64,000 nt of DNA from Liolophura sinensis (lineage: Eukaryota > Mollusca > Polyplacophora > Chitonida > Chitonidae), in NCBI RefSeq assembly GCF_032854445.1, contig NC_088297.1, positions 17,497,127 through 17,561,126 of the forward strand, given 5' to 3'. Below are positions 37,201-49,200 of the stretch, piece by piece; position 1 is the stretch's first letter; each line of letters begins with the position of its first letter. The translations under genes and the position numbers were made by a program. The notes under the pieces are model-generated. The model was not told the origin of the DNA and ran no database searches. It worked only from the letters and a program-made list of their open reading frames with translations.

Positions 37201-40200
37201 ACCAAAAAAAATAAAATTAAAAAATAAAAAAAATTGTTTATAATTTTTGTGGTGACAAAATAGTCAGTATATAGATTATTCAAATCAGTGTAGCTTCATT
37301 TTACGATTGATCGATATAATACGCTATTTTACATGCAATACACGGCTTCGGTGACCTAATTGCTAGAGTATCAGCCTCAGAGTCGGGAGACCAGTGATCA
37401 AACATGGATCAGCTCATACCAATGTCTTTAAAAATAGTACTTGTTGCTGTCTCGCTTGGCACTCAGCACGGAAATATTAGAACAAGGAAACAGGACTGGT
37501 TGGCCATGTGTCAGTATAATGTGACTGGGTGGGGTGCCATGTCTGGTGTCTTCTGTATGATACTTCAGTGACGGCAGCACTTAGGCAGCATGGACTCGCC
37601 CTGCCACATGAACACACAGTATATATATACACACGTCTAATGACGACTCTACATTAACGTTAAACCCCAAGCACTTATCCATTCATTCTTCATGCAGTAA
37701 GTTTATAATTTCTTGCGGCAGTCATAAAGATGGCTACGAAGTTTTCACAGCTTGGAAGAGACAATGGTCATCCAACTCCAAGACGGAGGCCAGCATCCGC
37801 GGCCTTCATGATGGACCAGGTATTACCCTACTGGGTGCAGTGCACTCTTCCGGGCTGTGGCAAGTGGCGACAACTCTCAAGAGACCTGGAACTCTCCCCC
37901 AACTTCATTCGACGCTACACCTGTGGTATGAGTGCCCAGGGGTCAAGGTAGGTGAAGTCCATGTTAGTATGGGAATTTGAAGTTATGACTTGTGACTTCG
38001 TTGGTGCAGTTTACACCATTTTAGAGCTAACTTGTGCAAATTCTTAAGAAAAAAAAGTTGAGAAAAAAAAGTTATCTTTTGTGGATGGTTTTTCATTACT
38101 GTATATACTCATCCATGAGAAGATACATTGCTTTGCCTCAACAAGTCGCACAGTGGTAATGTCATGGAAGAAAGGGACATAACCATGGTTTTGAAACATC
38201 ACAATTTTCCTGTTCTGAACACTGTGCTGACCTTCACATAGATTGATACAGGCCTACATGGTTATTGTTGAGCGTGTGATTTTCACACCCTTTCGCAGAA
38301 CACAAGGGGTGTGATTTACACACCTACGCGTACATACATTCTTCTCAGAGTTGTGATTATGTTAGGTGTGTCAAGAGTGCGAAGAGAGTGACAGCACATG
38401 TCAGATTTGAAGTCCAGGTATGATTAGGCTTGTACTGTACATGTACATATGTGGCCATTTTGATCTTAGAGTTTCCACACAAGTGAAAATGTGGCCAAGC
38501 GTGCTAGCGCGGCATAGTGACCCAGGAGCCTGTCACTAATCCAGCTGTGATGAGTTAAAGTCCTGCTTATGCTGACTTCCTCTCTCACTATACATGGGAA
38601 TGTCTGTAATTACCTGCAGATAGTCATGGGTTTCTCTTGCGCTCTGCTCAGTTTCCAGCAACCTGCGGATGGTCGTGGGTTGTCCCCAGGTTCTGCCCGG
38701 TTTCCTCCCTCCATAATGCTGGCAGCCATTGCATAAAGGGAAATATTCTTGAGTACGGCATAAAACTCAAATCAGATAAGTAAATAAATAAGTAAATAAA
38801 TAAATCCAACCAGATAAATAATATGAATAATAAAAGAAAACTGGGCTGATGAAGAATAAAGGAAACAAATTATTGGCATTCTGGTAACTGTTGTGAAATA
38901 TTTGGTTTCAGAATGAGAAACAAGCTGAAAACTGTGGAAGGCTTGAAGATGAGGTAAGTTCTTCACAGGTTACTCTGGATGCAGTTTTTCCCTAAGAAAG
39001 CATTCCGTTCCCATTTCTATTTCTTTTATTTCTAGCTGCTCTCAAAGAAATACAATGTTTGTCTTCAGTCAGGTTAATCTATGCTGCATTTGCCAACTGG
39101 TAGAGTGTAAACATGCTTTATGGCAAGCAGGGAGTGTTCAGTTCTGAGTCAGGCCGTATAGATCTAAGACTATAAATCAGCATCGAACTTAATAATCAAC
39201 TGGAGGCAACAGGCCAATAACTGATTGCTCGGTATCAGCCATGGCAGGGCTGTTCTACATGCCTTCGGTAAGTTGTCTCGGTGAAGCAACCACTAGATAA
39301 AAGGGCAGTGGAAATCCGTCCTTCAACAGGGAGGCACAGTACATGCACTCTAAGGAATCCTTCATCGTCTTATGACTGAAAAATTGTTAAGTACGATGTT
39401 AAACCCCCAAGCCACTGGACTCACTCACTCTTCTTTCATTAGAGACAGAGATGTATTTCAGTATGTATACATACTTTAGTCATGTTTCCAAGCATTTGAA
39501 TCAGCATCATTACTTTTTGTCTTTTTTTTTTTTTTCTGCCGTCTTTAGAGAGCAACAAATATGAGGAATGCAGCATGGTGGGAACTCCAGCTTCTCCCAT
39601 CATTCCTCAGGAAGTCTCCAGCCATTGAATACCTGGGGCCTCATTTTTCCGGGACCGTGTTGGGATGTCACCATGTGACGAAGCCTTCCTAGAACATGCT
39701 GAAGGCAAAGCTGGTGAGGATCACTTGTCAAGTTTGATTCTGAAATGCTAAACTTTTTACACTTTGTGTAATGAAAAAGCATGCAGTAATTTTCAATTCC
39801 ATTCAATGCTTGAAACCTTGGAAAGTTTCTCTCTTGTTTCTCGACTTTCAATTTTCTTCGATATTCCAGTTATGCTTTCACCATTTTACCACCCATTTAA
39901 CCATCTACTTTTCTCTCTGAAAACACTATTTTAAGGCTATTTTAAGGATCAGTTTATGTTTTATGCATTCACATGTTCAACATATGTACATGTGTAAATA
40001 CTGAAAGACTTCAACTACCTTACTGAATTTAAGAGTGTATTTCTTTCCTAAACCATCCTTGTGGTCACATTTTCTGAGCTGTATGCATGTTTTTTTTTGT
40101 TTTGTTTTGTTTTTTCTGACAGTGTTGCATGATTTTTTATTCTATCTCAAATTTCAAGCTTTCCCTTCAGAATTGTCCTAGGGCAATAGATGAATATTTT

Positions 40201-43200
40201 CCAAATCTCAATATGCAAATTAGCTACTGAAGGAGTTTGAAATCAGGTTTTCTTGACAGGTACATTGTTTGAAAATGTGTTTGAATCACCAAAGTGATTA
40301 GGTTAAAGAACTTTTGATTATTCAGATAGACTGGTAGTCAGTTATCTTTTAACGGAAAGGTCTATAAATTTGTCTTTTATTGTAATTGATTTGTGTAACT
40401 CTGTGTTCAGAACTACCAGAATCAGACTCCATTATCCAGCCATTCGCCATTTCTGTGGAGCCAATGAGAGCACAGAGTTTTGACCCGGCAGCCATGTTGT
40501 CTATGGAGGAGATGGAATTCCCTGGCTATGTGCGGGAACCAGTCATGTACCTTGGTCTCAGGAACTTGGTCGTTGCTCTGTGGGCCAACAATGTCACAGT
40601 AAGTTTTTATGCAAATTCATTACTTTTTACCTGTTTTTGTATTCGGTAGGTGACTAAAAATTTCGTCCATGCATTAAGTTGTGAAATTTTCCTGAAGCTA
40701 AGAGTTGTATTGATATTTGAAAGGTGTTTTAAGGTTTGTTTGGAAGGTAGGATGATGTCCCACTGGAAATATATAGGTTTCAGCACCAGAAGTAATGTTT
40801 TATGACATTTGACCTCTAAAAATGCACTTTCCCAGGCCAAATTTTAGCTCATTAAGTTTTAATTGATTACCCGCCTATGTATGTTGGCTTAAAGTGAAAG
40901 GCAGCACCTGTCTAATGTTTATGTCCACTGAAGGACTATCATTCAAAGTGTCTTAAACCGTCATTAATTTTTTTTTTTTTTCAATTTTCTTCACCTATCC
41001 CACATCACTGTGTGAAATGGGCCTTCGGCTATACGTAAACAAATCATTGTAAATGATGTCTTATGCAGTAACTCACATGTGTTATCACATGTCACTTCAC
41101 GGAGTGAATGGGTAAAGGCTATGTCACAGCTTAGGCTGCTCAGGGAGGTAGAATAGATGGAGGCACAACTATGAGGCTTCACAGTGTTCAGTATACATTA
41201 CCAACACCGCGGGAGCTGCTCTCTGGACAGGAGATAGCTGTCTAGCTCCGTCAGACCTAGGTGCATGCACTCTGGAGGCTGTTGCAGAGGAGCAGCCAGG
41301 ACATGTTTGTTTTTAATAAAGACTATGATAAGCTTGCAGAGATCTGCTGACAATGCCAGTAAATTTGTGTACTTCTGTTTGTGTTTTTTTTGGGGGGTGA
41401 AATTAAAATAAATAAATGTTTTGAACATCAATGGAAGTTGTATATTTGCGAATAAGCAGGCCAAGAAGACAAAGAAAGGACTGACTAGCATCTTGATCTT
41501 GGACTCGCATGAACAAAGCAGGAAATACATGTAGGCCTACATGTGTAATGTTAAAGTTGCTATCAAAATAGTGTGAGTTGTTGATGGTTCTGTAATCAGG
41601 GTCCGTTATGCCCTCTATGCAATAATACACAAAATCTCCAGGAATTATAGGGTCTATGTGATTACAAATGTTGATCTACAGTGACTGAATTTATCAACTT
41701 ATTGTATAAGATTCGGTAAATCTGATAATTTACATGTTTGTTTGTGATCGATGCATTCCTATTGCTGGGGCCTCCGTGACTCAGTTGGTTAGTGCGCTAG
41801 CGCAGTGTAATGACCCAGGAGTTTCTCACCAGTGGGGTCGCTGTGAGTTCAAGTCCAGCTCATGCTGGCTTCCTCTCCGGCAGTACATGGGAAGGTCTGC
41901 CAGCAACCTGCAGATGTTCGTGGGTTTCCCCCAGGCTCTGCCCGGTTTCCGCCCACCATAATGCTGGCTGCCATCGTATAAGTGAAATATTCTTGAGTAC
42001 GGCATAAAACACAAATCAAATAAATAAATAAATAAATGCATTCCTACTGGTTTGTCTAGTTCAGTTTGGAACAAACTCGAGGTAGTGGTCATTATTTTAT
42101 ATATTATTATCCATTACGGAGTTTTGTATTCAACACTAAGGAAAATGGATTTTGTAAGCTTTGCAACAAGAATTGCATGCTGTGTCCAAGTTCTGTTGGA
42201 CAATAAGAGTTATGTTAATTTTCAACCTTTTCACATCTGAAATAGCAATGTATGCATATTTGTTACTTGATTTTGGAGACAGATCTACATCGGCCATTTT
42301 CAGGGCTTCACAAAAGTATAATATTATCAGTCTTAACAAAATAATGCCCTCAGCATTTACTTGAGTAAACACCTTGAACCTCCTGCGAAAAGATTGAAGA
42401 ATTACAGTTGTCACTTTATAGCTTCTGCACCTGATGCATATTCACCGGACAAACTTTGATAGACATGATGAATATCACTGCTGCAAATTACATTCATGAC
42501 AGAGACATAAACCTGAAGAGCGAAAGAAGAAAGATCTTGTGGAAAAAATTCTGGCAAAAATAAAATTATGTAAACTTTGAAAAGCTGCATTTGCTGATTT
42601 GTTTCGTATTTATTTCAGGAGCGAGTATCCCTTGAGCGCTGTGTCCCTCACATTATCTGCCGAGGGATCGCACGGTTGCACTACGTTCAAGCTGCAGAGC
42701 GCATCATATCCTTCCTTACCAGACAAGGGTACATCAACTGTGGTTTACTCAGCCCTTCCGAGGAGCCTGCACTTCTGCCAAAGGAACACAGTCAGGTAGC
42801 AGCTTATTGGAAGTGCAAATCCACTCTTTGTTGCCTCCAAGATATTTTTAATATTAAACTAGCTATATCTTGAATTGCAAAGAAAAGATAGAAGTGGAGC
42901 AGGCATCATTTGACAGACCATTACAACTTTTTTTATGAAAATACCAAAATAAATACTGATGCTCTATACAGATTCTTCCCTTTATATCCGACTGTTCTGT
43001 TGTACAGGAAATGGTTGCTGTTATAGGAGCAGGCCCAGCAGGACTGGCTGCTGCAAGACATCTTAACAGTCTGGGGGCCAAGGTTAGTACTTAAACTGTG
43101 CGTATTTCCGTTTAACAATTCCTTGTAAAAGTTTTGGTGTTACCACTATATCTGCAGAGGCGTAGAAAATTTGCTCAGAAACAAGTCATGTTGCTTTAGA

Positions 43201-46200
43201 ATATGCAGAATTATGCCCCTTTTTGGGATATATTGGCGAAGCCTCTGTGACCTTGTGGGTTTTTTTGGGTTTTTTTTTTTTTCGAGTGGGTGTTTTACGC
43301 CGTACTCAAGAATATTTCACTTATACGACGGCGGCCAGCATTATGGTGGGTGGAAACCGGGCAGAGCCCGGGGAAACCCACGACCATCCGCAGGTTGCTG
43401 GTAAAATACAACAAGTAAACAAGTAAAATATTCTTGAGCACGGCGTAAAACACCAATCAAATAAATAAACAAATAATGGTGGCTGTCATTGTTTAAGTTC
43501 AATTATTCCTAGGGTACGTCGTAAAACTCCAGTCAGATAAATAATTAAAAATAATCCTGTCCATTTCTGTCATCAACACTTGCATGTAACCGGATTTCAT
43601 TGCTATTAATTATGTCATTAATTATTCACTGTGCCTTGTGCTTGACGAGCATTTCTTGAGACCCAGAACACTGTTGATTTTGCTGCACAGGTGATTGTTT
43701 TGGAAGCACGAGACAGGATAGGTGGTCGAGTCTGGGACGTGGAAAGCCTGGGTCAGGCTGTAGGGAAAGGGGCACAGATGATCATCGGGGACATTAACAA
43801 CCCCATAACTCTGATCTGTCAACAGGTGAGTCACACACAGTGTAAATGTAGGGGGTCAGGGCCAGACTGTGGACAAAGGGACACAGATGATCATGGGAGA
43901 CATTAACAACCCCATAACTCTGATCTGCCAACAGGTGAGTCGCACACAATGTAAATGTCGGGGGTAAGGGACAGAGTGTGGACAAAGAGACACAGATGAT
44001 GATGGGAGACATTAACAACCCCATAACTCTGATCTGCCAACAGGTGAGTCGCACACAGTGTAAATGTAGGGGGTCAGGGCCAAGCTGTGGACAAAGGGAC
44101 ACAGATGATCATCGGGGACATTAACAACCCCATAACTCTGATCTGTCAACAGGTGAGTCACACACAGTGTAAATGTTGGGGTCAGTGACAGAGTGTGGAC
44201 AAAGGGGACACAGATGATCATGGGAGACATTAACAACCCATAACTCTGATCTGCCAACAGGTGAGTCGCACACAATGTAAATGTCGGGGGTAAGGGACAG
44301 AGTGTGGACAAAGAGACACAGATGATGATGGGAGACATTAACAACCCCATAACTCTGATCTGCCAACAGGTGAGTCGCACACAGTGTAAATGTAGGGGTC
44401 AGGGCCAAGCTGTGGACAAAGGGACACAGATGATCATCGGGGACATTAACAACCCCATAACACTTATCTGTCAACAGGTGAGTCACACACAGTGTAAATG
44501 TTGGGGGTCAGGGCCAGACTGTGAACAAAGGGACACAGATGATCATGGGGGACATTAACAACCCATAACTCTGATCTTTCAACAGGTGAGTCACACACAG
44601 TGTAAATGTAGGGGGTCAGGGCCAGACTGTGGACCAAAGGGGACACAGATGATCATGGGGGACATTAACAACCCCATAACTCTGATCTGTCAACAGGTAA
44701 GTCACACACAGTGTAAATGTTGGGGGTCAGTGACAGAGTGTGGACAAAGGGACACAGATGATCATGGGAGACATTAACAACCCCATAACACTGATCTGTC
44801 AACAGGTGAGTCAGACACAGTGTAAATGTAGGGGGTCAGAGACAGACTCTGCACAAGTGGGTACACATGATCATGGGGGGACATTAATAACCCCATAACT
44901 CTGATCTGTCAACAGGTGAGTCACACACAGTGTAAATGTAGAGGGGTCAGGGACAGAGTGTAGACAAAGGGACACAGATGAGCATGGGAGACATTAACAA
45001 CCCCATAACTCTGATCTGTCAACAGGTGAGTCACACACAGTGTAAATCTCGGGGGTAAGGGACAGAGTGTGGACAAAGAGACAGAGGTTTCTCCATGCTG
45101 TGCTAAGTGGATGAAAAATTCACAAGAAATTGTATGTGATAACTGGTTGCTATAGTAGCCCAGATTCACCGAAAAATCATGAGGTGCTGTTATATAATAC
45201 ATATATGCATTTTAAACAGGAAAAATGTGATTAAAAGAGGAAAATTACTGTGTTCAACTTTTTTTTTTTATTATATCCGTGTTAATGGCTGAGTGAGTAA
45301 ACATCTATAGAAATACAATCATTTTACTGTTAGGCAACACCAACTTTATTTTTTTTTTTTATGGACAAACCGACACCAAAAAATCCAAAAGCGGAAATAA
45401 AACTGAAAATGCACCTTTTTATTTTTGTCCTATCTTGGTTTATTTATGATTTTTCCTGTTTTTCAAGGCATTCCTGATCATGTATATATCATGATATCAT
45501 GATCCTGTCATCAACAACAAGACAAATGCATATGCTGGGTCAGTCCTCACTTCTCACAGATTAGACGATTTTCAGCTTTTAATTTTATACCCTTTAAAGA
45601 CAGATTTTGAAGATTTATTTTGACCATAAAAAGACAATTTAAAGTAGTGTAGCCTTACTTTTCTTCAATCTTTTATAGTTCACCCTGTGATCATGGCGCG
45701 ATGTGTTTGTGTGTTCAGACAGGAGTACCGATGAAGCGAGTAAAGGACCGATGTGACCTCTTCACAAGCTGTGGCAAGTGTGTGGAAACACAGACAAACA
45801 CAGACGGACAAACGGATTGACTTCCACTTCAATGCCATGCTCGATATCATCGCTGAGTGGCGGAAAAAACAAAGACAAAACTGCCCGATGTGGATCTGCT
45901 GCGTGAGTATGTGGATGTGTGTTAGGTGAAGACACCTGTGAAATAATGTCAACACTGGTGCATCTAAGTATAGGTGTTTATGGACGGATGTATAGACCAA
46001 TAGAAGCATGGTGTGGACATGTTATCCTAGTATGTGGATTTGTGTTAAATGTAAGAATATAAAAGCTGTAATAAAAGGTTGTAAACTCTGATGGACTATG
46101 TAAACAGAGTACTGAAAAGTGTAAACACATTATTTAAAAGAAAAGTGGAAATACACCAGTAGGAGAGTGCAAACACTTATACAAGTGAATACACTGATGG

Positions 46201-49200
46201 AAAAAATGGATACACACTCATTATCAAGTGGACACACACTTATGGAAAAATGTAGACACCCAGTATTGTAAACACTTAAATAGACAAGTGAATGCACTGA
46301 TGGAAAAATGGAAACACGCCAATTATCAAAGTGGACACACACTTATGGAAAAATGTAGACACACAGTATTGTAAACACATTAATAGGTAAGTGAATGCAC
46401 TGGTGAAAATGGAAACACACTAATTATCAAGTGGACACACTCTTATGGAAGAATTTAAACACACAGTAATTGTAAACACATTAATAAACAAGTGAATGTA
46501 GTGATGGAAAAATGGAAACACAGTATTGTGAACACATTAATAGGTAAGTGAATGCTCTGATTATCAAGTGGACACACACTTATGGAAAAATGTAGACACA
46601 CAGTATTGTAAACACATTAATAGACAAGTGAATGCACTGATGAAAAAAATGGAAACACACTAATTATCAACTGGAAACACTCTTATGGAAGAATGTAAAC
46701 ACACAGTATTGTAAACACTTAAATAGACAAGTGAATGCACTGATGGAAAAATGGAAACACGCCAATTATCAAGTGGAAAGACACTTATGAAAGAATGTAA
46801 GCACACTATTGGCAAAAAATTATTAAGCGCTTCACTGGAAGACTGGAAACACATTTGACACACTCCAGAAGAAAAATGTTGTCCACACCTCACAACAATA
46901 CCATAGCACAGTTGCGTCGTTTTGCGGAGAAAGTGCATCTGTGTCTGGTCACATACAAACCGAGGAAGAACAGTAAGGCACTAAATTGTGTTTTTGTTCT
47001 GCAGGAATCATGAGGAAATTATTATTTTATGTAATATCATTTCATTAAGCTTTGATTTCTTCTGGGAAAAACTTTAGGATGAATTATGAAGGTCTTTTTT
47101 TTGGGGGGGGGGGGGTTGTTTTGTTTTGCTATTGTATAGATAATTTAAAAAAAAAAACATATGTATGATCATTCAGCATCTTTGTCGAAATTCTAAAAAC
47201 AGCAGCATAATTATCAAGTTGTGTGTTTTTGTTGTAGAGAAAATTTGGGAAAAACATCAGCAGTTCATGGAGGAATCTCAAATGGAGTTCACAGAGGTAG
47301 GGTGTCTGGTGTTTTCAGACTTTGGCTCATGGCTAAGTTTTTCAGACCACTTGGTTGATATAATGGCCAGAGCATTCGCATCGAACTCTGGAGACGACAG
47401 TGATCAAACCCATGCTTGATCATACCAAAGACATTAAAAATTGTACTTGTTGCTGACTTCCTTGGTGCTCAGCATTAAGAGGTTAGCGCAAGGAGACAGG
47501 ACTGGTTGGTCTGGTGTTAGTATAATGTGGCCAGGTGGTGTGTGACTGGTTAGGGTGTCATGTCTGGTGTCTTCAGCATGATAATTCAGCGCGGCAGCAC
47601 TTTAGTGGCGTAGACTCTTCCTGCCACAAAACGACACTGCATGTAAACACACACCTGGTGACTTTTCGACATCATATGACTGAACAACAGTCAAGTACAA
47701 TATTAAAACCAAAGCATACATGATGTACATACATATACAAAAAAATTCTGTGGTATAGCACTAAAAAACATTGGTAAAATCCATAATTCAGTTAATTATT
47801 GTCATATGTATGGCGTGATTGTTGTCTTGATGTTATTCTGTATTAAAGCAGCCATGAACTAGCCTTTCAGATTGTTATATTAGAACATCTAGTTTTACAA
47901 TTCATAATTTATTTTTCTTTTCGTTAGTGCTTTGATTGTTGTCTTGATGTTATTTTGTATTAAAGCAGCCATGAACCTAGCTTTTCAGATTGTTATATTA
48001 GAACATCTAGCTTTACAATTCATAATTTATTTTTTCTTTTCGTTAGTGCTATCTTCCGATTTTAAAAACAGTACTAATTCTTGAGACAATAAATGTGATT
48101 GTGTGATTATGGCTTATAACACCACAGTCACTCTCTGAGTCATTCTGCTTGAGGAGCTGCATGGTATCATAAACCAAAAAAAATATTTTTGTAAGAATGG
48201 TTGCATTACTAGGTGTTGCAACATAGCATTTTGTCAATTTTGGTGCATCTTTCAATGGCATGTATTTATATGACGTATATGGGCCCAACCATTTAGGATT
48301 TTTGTTGCATTGTTTGCATGACTAATTAATGTCAACCAATCGCTTTTATGTTTACATAGTTGGTTCAGTAGTTGATTCCAACCAATCAGATTTTGTGTAA
48401 CATTTGCTTTAGGAAGAGACCCAAGCGCTACAGTTCCACATCAGTAACCTGGAGTTCGCATGTGGGGCACCTCTGGACAAGGTCTCAGCGCTGTACTGGG
48501 ACCAAAACGAGAGCTTCCCGCAGTTCGCAGGGTCACACGTCTTCATCCAAGGCTGGCATTCAAAAATACTCACAACAGTAGCTGATGGATTGGATGTGAG
48601 GTTAAATACAGAGGTATTTGGAATCTTCAAATGCTGACAAATTGGTTACAACCTGGATTGAGGGCTAAATTGTGTTAGATACCCTGAATGACCAACAAAT
48701 TTCATCCATTTTGAGATTCTGAGAGTTCTGTGGAGTTAAGGATGGTGTTTTGAGGTTTGCTTGGGAACATGGATGATATTTTACTGGGAAAATGTAAGTT
48801 CAGCACCAAAAATAATATTTGTGACATTTATATACCTGCACTTTTGTGGGCAAAAGTGAGGTCATTTAGGTATTTATTATTTATTAAATTTAACGACAGC
48901 AATCAGTGTAGGAGTGTAGAGAGCCTGGTGTAAACTGTCGACCTTTGGCAAGTCACTGACAATCTTTTCCACCTTTGTGCATGGATGCATGTTGACGTCA
49001 TGAAGGAAATGAAAACACAGAATTGATTTCCAAAATCAGATGAAAGACCCATTTGCAAATATGGTTTTTAATTGTTTTTTTTATTTTGCAAGTAAAAAGG
49101 GTATTTGAAAAATATTTTGTATGGTGGGTAATTTGGACCACCTTTTGGCATTCATAGTTGTTGCATAATAGTGTTCTAAATATGATGTGATGCATGTCTA

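Noticed and set aside
38366-38417. Possible 52-nt exon between KDM1B exons 4 and 5 that would repair the phase (acceptor gttag, donor gtatga)
   Set aside because: Direct joining of exons 4 and 5 keeps the same Cys spacing I count in human LSD2, and the 17 extra residues match nothing known. The phase fit may be chance. RNA would decide.
43794-44486. Overlapping minus-strand ORFs of 100-120 codons with repeated [14 protein letters not shown]
   Set aside because: They are by-products of the 109-bp exon 10 array.
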